A DNA stretch of 64,000 bases from VAZQ01 sp963835165 (GTDB lineage Bacteria > Pseudomonadota > Alphaproteobacteria > Rhizobiales > Xanthobacteraceae): positions 1 to 64,000 of the forward strand of contig CAWIGD010000015.1 in assembly GCA_963835165.1 (NCBI GenBank). Direction: 5' to 3'. Made by a program: the position numbers and the translations under genes. Of this stretch, positions 46,761-59,475 are shown piece by piece. The notes under the pieces were generated by a model that saw nothing but the letters and a program-made list of their open reading frames with translations, was not told the origin of the DNA and did no database searches. How positions within the stretch are numbered: the first letter of the stretch is position 1; each line of letters opens with the position of its first letter.

Positions 46761-48186
46761 TCAGTGCCTCGCGGCCAAAACGAAACTGAGTATGGCGAAA
46801 ACCGGCAACAGCACCAATGCCGACCAGATCATGTAACCGAAAAAGCTCGGCATTTTCACGCCGCGCTCGGTCGCAATCGCATAGACCATGAAGTTGGGCG
46901 CATTGCCGATATAGGTCATGGCGCCCATGTAGACCGCCCCCATCGAAATTGCCGCCAGCGTCGTCGCCAGCGGCCCCATCAGCTCGCCCGCATCGCCGCC
47001 CGCGAGCTCGAAGAACACGAGATAGGTGGGCGCATTGTCGAGCAAGGCCGAGAGCACGCCCGTCAGCCAGAAATAGGCGAGGTCGTGCGGGCTGCCGTCG
47101 CGCGCCGTGACGACGGCCAGCAGCCAGGAAAAGGCGCCGTCCTTGCCCGCTTGCAGCACGGCGAGCACCGGAATGATGCAGGTGAAGATGCCGGCGAACA
47201 AAATGGCCACTTCGCGAATCGGTTCCCATGTGAAGTCGTTGGCCTCGCGGTGCTCGTTCGGCGTGAGCGCGAGCGACAGTGCCACGATCAGGAGCAATGC
47301 GGCGTCGCGCGCCAGGTTCTGCAGCTCGACCCGGGTGCCGTAGAGGTCGAAGCCGATGCCGGGCCGCCATGTCGCCGAGGCGAGAATGGCGCCGACGATG
47401 GCTGCGATCAGCAGGAAATTGATGCTGCCGCTCACCGCGAGCTTGGTCGGCGGCTTCGTCTCCCCGACCGTCGTCACCAGCCGGTCGTTGCGGTAGTGCC
47501 GGATATCGATCACGACGAAGATCGCGAGCACCACGCCGGCGACGAGCGCCGTCTCGAACCACAGATGCTGCAGCGTCCAGAAGAAATCGACCCCGTGCAG
47601 GAAGCCGACGAACAGTGGGGGGTCTCCGAGCGGGGACAGCGCGCCGCCGATATTGGCCACGAGAAAGATGAAGAACACGACCACGTGGACGTTGTTGAGC
47701 CGGTCCGCGTTCGCGCGGATGAGGGGACGGACCAGGATCATGGCCGCGCCGGTGGTCCCGACAACGCTCGCGCTGAGCGTGCCGAGCGCCAGGATCGCGG
47801 TGTTGACGAGGGGCGTGCCGCGCAGGTTGCCGGTGACGAGAATGCCGCCGGCGACCACGTAGAGCGCGAACAACAGCACGATAAAGCTCAGATACTCCGC
47901 CAGCATCGCATGCACGAACGCGGCGAGCGCGGCCGGCGCCCCGTGCAGGGCAGCGAGCGGCGCGAGCGTCAGCACGCTCCAGGCAAAGGCGAGCTTGCCG
48001 TAGTGGTGATGCCAAACTCGCGGAAACAGCAGCGGGCCGGTCGCGATGGTGAGGAGGATGCCGATGAAGGGCAGCGCCCACGGCCAGCGCAACGCCGCGC
48101 CGTCGAGAGCAGGCGGCGGCCAACGCGCTATCGGGCGTAAGGCCCGCAACCAGAACAACCAAGACGAAGGCGGTTTGCCGCATCAT
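46761..48186 (-). CDS. NhaD-like sodium/proton antiporter family protein, frameshift in the signal peptide
   Basis: This multi-span carrier has GGALSPLGDPPLFVGF and the NAPNFMVYAIA motif. The main frame runs from 48158, but its first residues look wrong. A real-looking signal peptide (MMRQTAFVLVVLVAGLTPDS) lies in the neighbouring frame from 48186. Removing one base in the GCCGCCGCC stretch near 48112 joins them as ALAAPALDGAALRWPWALP, giving about 474 aa. It is a paralogue of the next gene and may form a unit with it. Confidence 0.8.
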
Positions 48187-48195
48187 CGGATTGTC

Positions 48196-48215
48196 ATGCC
48201 CGCGCAAGCGGGCAT
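48196..48215. repeat. perfect palindrome of the GCCCGCGCAAGCGGGC type
   Basis: ATGCCCGC (48196-48203) and GCGGGCAT (48208-48215) pair around a 4-base loop, followed by CCAGTA. This is a common intergenic hairpin of rhizobial genomes. It lies just upstream of the NhaD-like start, in the 178-bp gap after polA. Confidence 0.6.
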
Positions 48216-48364
48216 CCAGTAGACGCTGATTCGGATTCTGGCGATCCCCGCGCCACGCAAGTCTGCCGGCTACTGGAGGAAGGGCTGCTTTCGAGACTCT
48301 GGCCAGTATGGCTGGAATTTCGATCGAGCACACCGGCGTTCGCCACTGGCGACTCATCCGCGGA

Positions 48365-51300
48365 TCAATGCGCCTCGTCCCAATTGTGCGCGGCGCGGGC
48401 GTCGACGGCGAGCGGCACCGCCAGCGAGAGCGCCGGCATCGGCGCGTCTTCCATCACCTTCTTGACCACCGGCAGTGTCTTCTCAACCTCGTCGTCAGGC
48501 ACCTCGAATACGAGTTCGTCGTGCACCTGGAGCAGCATCTGGGCGGACAGCTTGTTCTTCGCGAGCGCCGCGTCCATGCGCACCATCGCGCGGCGAATGA
48601 TGTCGGCGGCGGTGCCTTGTAGCCGCGCATTGATCGCCGCGCGCTCGTTGAAGGCGCGGATCGAAGCATTGGAGTGGACGATGTCGGGGTAGTGGCATTT
48701 GCGCCCGAACAGGGTGAGCACATAGCCGTTCTTCTTGGCGGCCGCCTTGGTCTCGTCCATGTAGTCGCGGATGCCGGGGAAGCGTTCGAAATATTTCTTG
48801 ATGTAGGCGCCGGCCTCCTCGCGCTCGATGCCGAGCTGGTTGGCGAGCCCGAACGCCGAGATGCCGTAGATGATGCCGAAGTTGATGGCCTTGGCGCGGC
48901 GGCGAACCTCTGCCGGCATGCCCTTCACCGGTACGCCGAACATTTCGGACGCCGTCATGGCGTGAATGTCGAGGCCCTCGCGGAAGGCTTTCTTTAGCTG
49001 TTCGATGTCGGCGATCTCGGCCAGCAGCCGCAGCTCGATCTGCGAATAATCGGCGGAGACGAGCTTGTGGCCCTCGATCGCGATGAAGGCGCGTCTGATC
49101 TTGCGGCCTTCCTCGGTGCGGATCGGAATGTTTTGCAGGTTCGGCTCCGAGGAGGACAGCCGGCCGGTCGGCGTCGCCGCCAGCGCGTAGCTGGTGTGGA
49201 CGCGGTGGGTGCGGGCGTCGACGTAGCCCGGCAGTGCGTCGGTATAGGTCGATTTGAGCTTCGAGACCTGTCGCCAGTCGAGGATTTTCCGGGGGAGCGG
49301 GTGCCCCTGTTCGGCCAGCTCGTCGAGAACGCGTGCGCCGGTCGACCACTGGCCGGTCTTGGTCTTGGTGCCGCCGGGCAGTCCGAACTTGCCGAACAAG
49401 ATGTCGCCCAGCTGCTTGGGGCTGCCGGGATTGAGCGGCTCGCCGGCCAGCGTCTGGATTTCCGCCTCGAGCGCACCGGCGCGCTGCGCGAACTCGCCGG
49501 ACAGCCGCGACAGCACTTGCCGATCGATCGAGATGCCGCGCCGCTCCATGCGCGCGAGCACCGACACCAGGGGGCGCTCCAGCGTCTCGTAGACCGTCGC
49601 GGTGTGCTCGGCAGCCATCCGAGGCTTGAGCACATACCACAGCCGCCACGCCATGTCGGCGCTCTCGGCAGCGTATGCGGCGGCCTTGTCGATAGGGACG
49701 CAGTCGAACCCGACGCGCGATTTTCCCGATCCCGTGACTTCGTTGAAGTCGATCTTGGCATGATCGAAGTAGCGCTGTGCCAGCGGATCAGTCCCGTGGC
49801 TGCCACGTCCGGCATCGAGCACGTAGGACATCAGCATGACGTCGTCGTAGGGTCCAAGCTCGATGTCGCGCAGCGCGAAAATCTGCAGGTCGTATTTCAG
49901 GTCCTGGCCGACCTTGAGGACGCCGGGGTCTTCCAGCAGCGGCTTCATGGCGGCCAGGGCCGCGGGCTCCTCGATCTGGTCCGGCGCGATCGGCCCGGCG
50001 AACAGGCCATCGCCGCCACCGTCGCCGCCCTGGCGATGGGCGAGCGGCACGTAGCAAGCCTCGTTCGGCGCGACCGCGAGCGAGATGCCGCACAACGTGG
50101 CCTGCATGGGGTCGAGACTGTTGGTCTGGGTATCGAGCGCAACCACGCCGCGGTCGCGCGCGCGCGCGACCCAGGCGTTGAGCCGGTCGAGGCTGCGCAC
50201 GATCTCGTAGCGCGAACGGTCGACCTTGGCGTTGCGGGCGGCCTCGACACGCGCGGTGGCGAGCGCCTGCGGGGTCAGTTGAATGTCTTCGACGGCGGTC
50301 GCTCTTTCCTTGCTCGGTCCCGCGCTTTCGTCATCGAGCGACAGGCGCGGGGAGGGGAACAGATCGCCGGTCTGGCCAGCCGCCGTCGACTTTGCCCTCG
50401 CGGCGGAAACTGACGAAAGCTTGCCATCCGCATCGATCTGCGTGGCCTCGACGCCGGAGAATTCGGCCACTCGCCGCGTGAGGGTGCTGAACTCCATCGC
50501 CTTGAGGAAGGCGATGAGGCGCTTGTAGTCGGGCTCGTGCACCGCCAAGTCGGCGAGCGGCACGTCCAACGTCACGTGATCGTCGAGGGTGACGAGCCTT
50601 TTGGACAGCCGCGCCCGGTCGGCATTGTCGATGAGCGCCTGGCGCCGCTTTTCCTGCTTGATCTCGGTTGCGCGCGCGAGCAGCGTTTCCAGGTCACCGT
50701 ATTCGCCGATGAGCTGCGCCGCGGTCTTCACCCCGATGCCCGGCACGCCCGGCACGTTGTCGGTGGAATCGCCGATCAGGGATTGCACCTCGATCACCTT
50801 CTCCGGCGGTACGCCGAACTTTTCGACCACCTCCGGGACGCCGATCCGGCGATCCTTCATCGTGTCGTACATGACGACGCAGTCGTTCACCAGCTGCATC
50901 AGATCCTTGTCGGAGGACACGATGGTTGCGCTGGCGCCTGCCTCGCAGGCGAGCCGCACATAAGTCGCGATCAGGTCGTCGGCCTCGAACCCGATCTGCT
51001 CCAGGCACGGCAGGTCGAAGGCGTGCACCGCTTCGCGGATGAAGGCGAATTGCGGGCGCAGATCGTCGGGCGGCTCGGTGCGATTGGCCTTGTACTCCGA
51101 ATACATTTCGTTGCGGAAGGTCTTCTCCGACTTGTCGAACACGACTGCCAGATGAGTCGGACGTTCCTCCGGCTTCATGTCGCGAAGGAGCTTCCACAGC
51201 ATGTTGCAGAAGCCGAGCACGGCATTGACCTGCAAGCCGTCCGACTTGCGGTGGAGCGGAGGCAGCGCGTGATAGGCGCGAAAGATGTAAGACGATCCGT

Positions 51301-51400
51301 CGACCAGAAAGACGTGATCGCCCTTCTGCGGCGGGCGGGCCTGGACGGCAAATTCGACATTTTTGGCGCTGTCAGCGCGCTTTTCGGCTTTGGCTGGCAT
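48365..51400 (-). CDS. polA: DNA polymerase I
   Basis: This 1,011-aa repair and primer-removal polymerase has a 5'-3' exonuclease domain (about residues 28-300), a 3'-5' exonuclease domain (about 395-600) and a family A polymerase domain (about 630-1010). Polymerase motifs are intact: DYSQIELRLLAEI, RRAKAINFGIIYGISAFG and VHDELVFEVPD. In the exonuclease, motif I reads LDTQTNSLDP: the usual catalytic Glu of DTET is Gln (Q425), which may weaken proofreading. The other exonuclease motifs (GQDLKYD, YAAESAD) are present. It is divergent from hrpB. Confidence 0.95.
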   Translation of the reverse strand: MPAKAEKRADSAKNVEFAVQARPPQKGDHVFLVDGSSYIFRAYHALPPLHRKSDGLQVNAVLGFCNMLWKLLRDMKPEERPTHLAVVFDKSEKTFRNEMYSEYKANRTEPPDDLRPQFAFIREAVHAFDLPCLEQIGFEADDLIATYVRLACEAGASATIVSSDKDLMQLVNDCVVMYDTMKDRRIGVPEVVEKFGVPPEKVIEVQSLIGDSTDNVPGVPGIGVKTAAQLIGEYGDLETLLARATEIKQEKRRQALIDNADRARLSKRLVTLDDHVTLDVPLADLAVHEPDYKRLIAFLKAMEFSTLTRRVAEFSGVEATQIDADGKLSSVSAARAKSTAAGQTGDLFPSPRLSLDDESAGPSKERATAVEDIQLTPQALATARVEAARNAKVDRSRYEIVRSLDRLNAWVARARDRGVVALDTQTNSLDPMQATLCGISLAVAPNEACYVPLAHRQGGDGGGDGLFAGPIAPDQIEEPAALAAMKPLLEDPGVLKVGQDLKYDLQIFALRDIELGPYDDVMLMSYVLDAGRGSHGTDPLAQRYFDHAKIDFNEVTGSGKSRVGFDCVPIDKAAAYAAESADMAWRLWYVLKPRMAAEHTATVYETLERPLVSVLARMERRGISIDRQVLSRLSGEFAQRAGALEAEIQTLAGEPLNPGSPKQLGDILFGKFGLPGGTKTKTGQWSTGARVLDELAEQGHPLPRKILDWRQVSKLKSTYTDALPGYVDARTHRVHTSYALAATPTGRLSSSEPNLQNIPIRTEEGRKIRRAFIAIEGHKLVSADYSQIELRLLAEIADIEQLKKAFREGLDIHAMTASEMFGVPVKGMPAEVRRRAKAINFGIIYGISAFGLANQLGIEREEAGAYIKKYFERFPGIRDYMDETKAAAKKNGYVLTLFGRKCHYPDIVHSNASIRAFNERAAINARLQGTAADIIRRAMVRMDAALAKNKLSAQMLLQVHDELVFEVPDDEVEKTLPVVKKVMEDAPMPALSLAVPLAVDARAAHNWDEAH

Positions 51401-51507
51401 GCCTTCGACTTAACACTTGAACGGCGATTTCGCCACCGGCCCGGCCGCGCTATGCACTTGTCTTCCACGCGTGCTCCCTCACCGGGGGAGGTCAGCAGAG
51501 TGCCTTG

Positions 51508-54069
<2,562 letters not shown>

Positions 54070-54274
54070 CTGCACTGACGACAGCGCCGCGGCCGGTGGT
54101 CCGGCCGCCGGGCCCGAATTTGACGACGGTATCGTCTTACGTGTCGCCAGATCGAACTCGCCGACCGCAGCCCGTTGCCCATCGGTCGGGCCTGATGCGT
54201 GCGCCATTTGCTTCTCCCCTTGGGCCGCATGCGCTATATGGCTGCCGCGCATCGCGGCGCCGGTAGGATGCGTG

Positions 54275-55774
54275 ATGTTCCCCAAGCCCAAGCCCGCGCT
54301 AACCCCCAATACCTACGCGTACGAATCCGAGCCGCTGGTGAAGCCCACCGGTTTTCGCGAATACGACGCGCGATGGCTTCTTGGCACTGAAATCAACCTC
54401 ATGGGGGTGCAGGCACTGGGGCTCGGCCTCGGCACGCTCATCCACGAACTTGGCGTGAAGCCCGAGATCGTGACCGGTCACGATTTTCGATCCTATTCGG
54501 CGTCGGTCAAAACGGCCCTGATATCCGGTCTTCTGGCGGCGGGCTGCAAGGTCCACGACATCGGCCTTGCGGTCACGCCCATGGCCTACTTCGCCCAGTT
54601 CGACCTCGATGTGCCCTGCGTGGCCATGGTCACCGCGTCTCACAACGACAATGGCTGGACCGGCGTGAAGATGGGTGCCAATCGCCCGCTCACCTTCGGG
54701 CCGGATGAGATGACCCGCCTCAAGGAAATCGTGCTCGAGGCCCGCTTCGACATGCGTGGCGGCGGCTCGTATGCGTTTGTCGAGAACTTCCGCGCCCGCT
54801 ATATCGCCGACCTCACCAACCGTCCCAAGATCAAGCGCCGCCTGAAGGTGGTCTGCGCCTGCGGCAACGGCACCGCCGGGGCGTTCGCGCCCCAGGTGCT
54901 CGAAGCGGTCGGCTGCGAGGTTGTCCGCCTGGATTGCGAGCTCGACCACACCTTCCCGAAATACAATCCCAACACCGAAGACATGAGGATGCTGCACGCC
55001 ATGCGCGACGAGGTGCTGCGCGTGAACGCGGATGTGGCGCTCGGCTTCGACGGCGACGGCGACCGCTGCGGCGTGGTCGACAACGAGGGCGAGGAAATCT
55101 TTGCGGACAAGGTGGGCGTGATGCTGGCGCGCGACATCTCCGCGCAACTCAAAGGCGCGAGCTTCGTCGCCGACGTGAAGTCGACCGGGCTGTTCATGAC
55201 CGATCCGGTGCTGCGCAACAATGGCGCCACGACCGACTATTGGAAGACCGGCCATTCCTACATGAAGCGTCGCGTCAACGAGATCGGCGCGGTGGCGGGC
55301 TTCGAGAAATCCGGCCATTTCTTTTTCAACAAGCCGCTCGGCCGCGGCTACGACGACGGCCTCATCTTCGCGCTCGCGGTCTGCGACATGCTCGACCGCA
55401 GTCCGCAAAAGAGCATGGCCGACCTCAAGAACGCGCTGCCCAAGACCTGGTCGTCACCGACCATGTCCCCGCATTGCGCCGACGAGATCAAGTATCGCGT
55501 GGTCGACGATGTGGTGAGGCACTTCGAGGCGGTGAAAGCCAAGGGGGAGAAGGTCGCGGGGCAGCCGGTGCGCGACCTGGTGACGGTCAACGGCGTGCGC
55601 GTGACCGTCGAGGATGGCACCTGGGGGCTCGTGCGAGCTTCCTCCAACAAGCCGGAACTGGTGGTGGTGGTGGAGAGCCCGGCATCGGAGGCGCGCATGC
55701 ACGACATGTTCAAGGCGCTTGATGCCGTGCTGCGCACGCATCCCGAGGTGGGGGAATACAACCAGACGATCTGA
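54275..55774 (+). CDS. phosphomannomutase/phosphoglucomutase
   Basis: This 499-aa alpha-D-phosphohexomutase has the phospho-Ser loop TASHNDNGWTG, the metal loop GFDGDGDRCG, a sugar-binding region (EKSGHFFF) and the C-terminal phosphate loop (VRASSNKPEL). It interconverts mannose or glucose 6- and 1-phosphates for surface polysaccharide and LPS sugars. The ATG at 54275 was preferred over the GTG just before it. It follows hrpB by 205 bases with no gene between. Confidence 0.9.
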   Translation: MFPKPKPALTPNTYAYESEPLVKPTGFREYDARWLLGTEINLMGVQALGLGLGTLIHELGVKPEIVTGHDFRSYSASVKTALISGLLAAGCKVHDIGLAVTPMAYFAQFDLDVPCVAMVTASHNDNGWTGVKMGANRPLTFGPDEMTRLKEIVLEARFDMRGGGSYAFVENFRARYIADLTNRPKIKRRLKVVCACGNGTAGAFAPQVLEAVGCEVVRLDCELDHTFPKYNPNTEDMRMLHAMRDEVLRVNADVALGFDGDGDRCGVVDNEGEEIFADKVGVMLARDISAQLKGASFVADVKSTGLFMTDPVLRNNGATTDYWKTGHSYMKRRVNEIGAVAGFEKSGHFFFNKPLGRGYDDGLIFALAVCDMLDRSPQKSMADLKNALPKTWSSPTMSPHCADEIKYRVVDDVVRHFEAVKAKGEKVAGQPVRDLVTVNGVRVTVEDGTWGLVRASSNKPELVVVVESPASEARMHDMFKALDAVLRTHPEVGEYNQTI

Positions 55775-55836
55775 CGCGAGGAGCGTCCTGGCGTCGGATG
55801 ACCGATCTGCGGCGCGACGAACGTGCAAGGCGGCAA

Positions 55837-56898
55837 TCAACGACCAGCGGGGGAGCGCGTCTCGACGCTTGGGTCGGCGCGGGTCTTCGAGACCCGCGCG
55901 CGCAACTCCGGCTTGCCGGATTTGGGGCTTTTCGATCGGCCGGTCTTGGCGGGCGGCGAGATCGTCTGCTGGCGGCCTGCGCGGCTTTGCATGGCAATGC
56001 TTCCGGCCTTCCGGCGTGCAGTCAGACGCGCGTTGAGATCCGCTCGGCCCGTGAGCACTTCGATCAGCGCGGTGAGTTTTGGCGAGACCGCACCCTTGCG
56101 CCTGATGAAAACCGTCGGAGCGATATTGAATTCCGGTGGCAGGGCATGAACGCTCAGCAGCTTCACGTCCGGGAACGTCTTGAGGACGATCCGCGGAACC
56201 ATCGAGATCCCCATTCCCGCCACCGCACAGCCGAGAATCGCGTGATACGAGGAGGTCTCGATCACGCGATCGGACATCTCACCACTGCTGGCGAACCAGT
56301 CTTCCATGTATTGGCGATAGGGACACCCGGCTTCGAAAGCGAGCACGGGCCGGCCATTGACGTCGTGTGGGGATTTGACCGGCGGATGGTTCGCCGCCGC
56401 GATGATGACCAGCTCTTCGTCATAAAGCGGGATTTTTTCGAACGGCGCGTCGGGGATGGGTTCGGCCACCAGCGCGGCGTCGAGTTCGCCCTCGCGCACG
56501 GCGGCCGCAAGTTCGCGCGGCGTGCCAATTCGCAGTTCCAGGGTCACCTCCGGGTAACGCGACAGATATTCGTTCATCGGCACCGGCAGGCGCACCGACG
56601 CTGTGCTTTCCATGGAGCCGAGGCGCAACAGTCCCCGCGGCTTGGCGTCGTGCACGGCCTCGCGCGCTTCCTGCGCAAGGTCGAGCAGCCGGTCCGCGTA
56701 GTCCAGCAGCAGCCTCCCTGCGGATGAGAGATGCAACTTCTTGCCGTCGCGGACGAACAGTTCAACGCCAAGGTCGGCCTCAAGCTGCCGCACGCGGGTG
56801 GTGACATTGGACTGCACCCGGTTGAGTTTTTCCGCGGCGCGCGTCACGCCGCCGGCTTGCACCACGGAGCGGAAGATGTGCAGGTCGCCGAGATCCAT
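55837..56898 (-). CDS. LysR-family transcriptional regulator
   Basis: This protein of about 353 aa has an N-terminal winged helix-turn-helix (MDLGDLHIFRSVVQAGGVTR, residues 1-60) and a LysR substrate-binding domain (about 90-290). The tail is unusual: about 60 residues rich in Arg, Ser, Lys and Pro after the normal end. The start was set at MDLGDL; MRT three codons upstream is equally possible. It is divergent from a DUF1127 gene. The AT-rich shared gap with an ATAATTAT palindrome (56926-56933) is a likely operator. The inducer is unknown. Confidence 0.87.
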   Translation of the reverse strand: MDLGDLHIFRSVVQAGGVTRAAEKLNRVQSNVTTRVRQLEADLGVELFVRDGKKLHLSSAGRLLLDYADRLLDLAQEAREAVHDAKPRGLLRLGSMESTASVRLPVPMNEYLSRYPEVTLELRIGTPRELAAAVREGELDAALVAEPIPDAPFEKIPLYDEELVIIAAANHPPVKSPHDVNGRPVLAFEAGCPYRQYMEDWFASSGEMSDRVIETSSYHAILGCAVAGMGISMVPRIVLKTFPDVKLLSVHALPPEFNIAPTVFIRRKGAVSPKLTALIEVLTGRADLNARLTARRKAGSIAMQSRAGRQQTISPPAKTGRSKSPKSGKPELRARVSKTRADPSVETRSPAGR

Positions 56899-56997
56899 CG
56901 TTCTCATCCTGAGATGGATAATATCATAATTATTCATTTTACGTGATGGTCGCCGCTTCGTAAAGCCTGCGCAACGTCGCGACCGATGGAGCGGGTA

Positions 56998-57463
56998 ATG
57001 CGAGATGACAGCGATTTCAACTACCGCAAATTGACGCCGGAACAATGGGTGGAGCTTACTGGCCGCGTCAGGCGCGAGGCGCATGCCGCCCGCGCGCAGA
57101 GCCTGCGGACGCTGTGCTGGGCGGGGTTGGTGGCCTTGCGATCGGCCGGCGCGGCAGTGCGGCGTCTGACCGGCCGGCTTGCTCCGTCGTTTCGCCGCCA
57201 GGGCTTGCGACTGGTGGGCTGCGTATGACGCTTGGCTGGAACGCAGGAGGGCAGTGCGCGCCTTGGGCGCGCTCGATGACCGCTCACTCAAGGATATGGG
57301 GCTGCATCGCTCCGAGATCGAATCCGTGGTTTTCGGGCGAAATTCCGCGGTGCTGACACTGCGCAGCGCCGCCCCGGTCTCCGTCCATGCGCTGCAGGGC
57401 AAACGGAAGGGCGATGCCGGGCGTGAACCAAAGCAGCTGGTTCATTGTTCCGCTGCAGCCTGA
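56998..57463 (+). pseudogene. DUF1127 (YjiS-like) protein, one-base frameshift
   Basis: From the ATG at 56998 (GGAG upstream) the frame reads MRDDSDFNYRKLTPEQWVEL and continues into a hydrophobic Ala/Arg stretch. The next frame carries WWAAYDAWLERRRAVRALG and the DUF1127 core LDDRSLKDMGLHRSEIESV. Dropping one base near 57180-57195 joins them into about 154 aa, a usual rhizobial DUF1127 layout. DUF1127 proteins act in stress, motility or RNA regulation. The break may be a read error. Confidence 0.65.
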
Positions 57464-57508
57464 GATCTCCCGGCGCACGCGCCGGACGCCGGGACCTCCG
57501 AGGGGATT

Positions 57509-58369
57509 TCAGTCGATCGATTCTGCGAAGGTCCTGCGGAAGGGATGCGCCGGATAGACGCCCAGGATCTTCATTTCCTTGGAGTAGAACGCAAGCTCCT
57601 CGAACGCGAAGACCAGGTTGCGCTGTTCGGGGTGGCCCTCGACATCGGCATAGAACTGCGTGGCGAAGAAATTGCCTTCGATCATATAGCTTTCGAGCTT
57701 GGTCATATTGACGCCGTTGGTGGCGAAACCACCAAGCGCCTTGTAGAGCGCCGCCGGCACGTTTCGCACCCGAAACAGGAAGGTGGTGATCACCGGCCCG
57801 TCGTCACTCTTGGCCCATCTTGCATCGCGCGAGAGCACGATGAAGCGGGTGGTGTTGTGGGCTTCGTCCTCGATGTCCTGCACCAGGATGTCGAGGCCGT
57901 AAATGTCCGCCGCCAGCCGCGTGGCGATGGCAGCGCGCGTCTTGTCGTTCGCTTCCGCAACTTCGCGCGCGGACCCCGCGGTGTCGGCCGCGACGATCGG
58001 TTTGATGCCGAGCTTGCGGATCACCTTGCGGCATTGACCCAGCGCGTGGACGTGGCTCTCCACGGTCTTGATGTCCGCGAGCGCTGCGCCCTTCGGCGCC
58101 AGCAGTTGATGGCGCACCGGCATGAAATGCTCGGCGACGATATGGAGCCCCGAATGAGGCATGAGATGATGAATGTCTGCGACCCGGCCGGCGACCGAGT
58201 TTTCGACCGGAATCATGCCGAGCTCGGCTTCGCCGTTGGAGATCATGGCAAAGGCATCTTCGAAGGTCGCGCACGGCACCGGCGCATAGTCCGGATAGAC
58301 TTCGCGCGACGCCAGGTGGGAATTTGCTCCCGGCTCTCCTTGGAAAACGATCTTCTTGGCGGCCGTCAT
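57509..58369 (-). CDS. pheA: prephenate dehydratase
   Basis: This 286-aa protein converts prephenate to phenylpyruvate in phenylalanine synthesis. The dehydratase domain has IPVENSVAGRV, ESHVHALGQC and the NTTRFIVLS motif. A C-terminal ACT domain (about residues 195-280) has KLESYMIEGNF, the site for phenylalanine feedback. The ATG at 58369 begins MTAAKKIVFQGEPGANSH, the standard N-terminus. It lies downstream of kdsB on the same strand. Confidence 0.95.
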   Translation of the reverse strand: MTAAKKIVFQGEPGANSHLASREVYPDYAPVPCATFEDAFAMISNGEAELGMIPVENSVAGRVADIHHLMPHSGLHIVAEHFMPVRHQLLAPKGAALADIKTVESHVHALGQCRKVIRKLGIKPIVAADTAGSAREVAEANDKTRAAIATRLAADIYGLDILVQDIEDEAHNTTRFIVLSRDARWAKSDDGPVITTFLFRVRNVPAALYKALGGFATNGVNMTKLESYMIEGNFFATQFYADVEGHPEQRNLVFAFEELAFYSKEMKILGVYPAHPFRRTFAESID

Positions 58370-58455
58370 GGCCGTTCCGGTACGCACGCCGACCGTCCAA
58401 GTCAACGGGCTGGCACCTGCCTTTCACCTTCGAGCAGGCGCTTTGCGCCCCTCGT

Positions 58456-59196
58456 TCAGCGCGAGGATGCCCCGAGAATTTCGCGTGCACGGTCCAGATC
58501 TTCGGGGGTGTCGACGCCCAGCGGCACGCTATCGACAAGGGTGACGTCGATCCGCATTCCCGCTTCGAGCGCGCGCAATTGCTCGAGTTTTTCCCGCCGT
58601 TCGAGCGGTGACGGGGCAAGCCCCACGAACCGGGCGAGCGCGTCGCGGCGAAAGGCGTAGAGGCCGATGTGATGATAGAGCGGGCCGTCGCCGAAAGGTG
58701 CGGTGGCGCGGGTGAAGTAGAGCGCCCGCAACCTGCGCTCCGCAATGGGGGTGCCGACGACCTTCACCACGTTCGGGTTGGTGCGCTCGTCCGGCCGGTG
58801 GATTTCGGCCGCCAGGGTGGCGATGTCCACGGCCGGATCGGCAAGGGGCACGATTGCAGCGGCGATGTCTGCCGACGCGACGGTGGGAAGGTCACCCTGG
58901 ACATTGACGATAATGCCGGCGCGGCGGTGCGGGTCTGCCGCTTGCAGCGCCTCGAAGATGCGGTCGGAACCGGAGGCGTGATCGGCGCGGGTCATCACGG
59001 CATGACCGCCGGCCTTCTCGACGCAGGCCGCGATTGCCTCCGAATCGGTCGCGATCACGACCGGGCCAAGCCGCGCGGTCTGCGCCCGCCGCATCACGTG
59101 AACGATCATGGGTTCGCCCGCGATATCGGCGAGCGGCTTGCCGGGGAGCCGGTGCGAAGCCATGCGGGCCGGGATAACAATGAGAACGTCGGCCAT
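58456..59196 (-). CDS. kdsB: 3-deoxy-manno-octulosonate cytidylyltransferase
   Basis: This 246-aa nucleotidyltransferase makes CMP-Kdo for lipid A core. It has IPARMASHRLPGKPL at the N-terminus, ATDSEAI, VNVQGDLP and the YHHIGLYAFRRDAL segment. The ATG at 59196 was chosen over one 15 codons upstream, which only adds Arg-rich text. It precedes pheA by 86 bases. A decayed kdsD tail lies at 19616-19702, so another kdsD must exist elsewhere if Kdo is made. Confidence 0.94.
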   Translation of the reverse strand: MADVLIVIPARMASHRLPGKPLADIAGEPMIVHVMRRAQTARLGPVVIATDSEAIAACVEKAGGHAVMTRADHASGSDRIFEALQAADPHRRAGIIVNVQGDLPTVASADIAAAIVPLADPAVDIATLAAEIHRPDERTNPNVVKVVGTPIAERRLRALYFTRATAPFGDGPLYHHIGLYAFRRDALARFVGLAPSPLERREKLEQLRALEAGMRIDVTLVDSVPLGVDTPEDLDRAREILGASSR

Positions 59197-59475
59197 CGGT
59201 CTGCCTTGGCGGTCCGTCCTGGCCGCTCCGGCCCGCGCCAAAATGCATCGTGGGTTGGCCGGTTATACGGGTTGCCAGAGGCGAGGCAAACCGGCTATTT
59301 GTGCGCCGCCGCAACCTGCGGCGGCCGCTGGAGCGCGGTCAGCAAAAGTAGGGCTTCCAGTCTTGCTTGCGAACGCGCGCCAACAGCCAGACGTCAGCGC
59401 AGCCAACCGGTTGCCCGATAGCCGGAAAGCGCGTGCCGCCCTCGATCCACTTCCTTCCGCGCGAGCCTTGAGGCG

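Noticed and set aside
45754..48357. 867-codon minus-strand frame across both ion transporters
   Set aside because: Only its residues 58-80 (a signal peptide) look real; the rest is out of frame with two intact carriers. The useful part was joined to the NhaD-like gene.
55798..56727. 309-codon plus-strand frame opposite the LysR gene
   Set aside because: Shadow of the LysR coding strand, Arg/His-rich without motifs.
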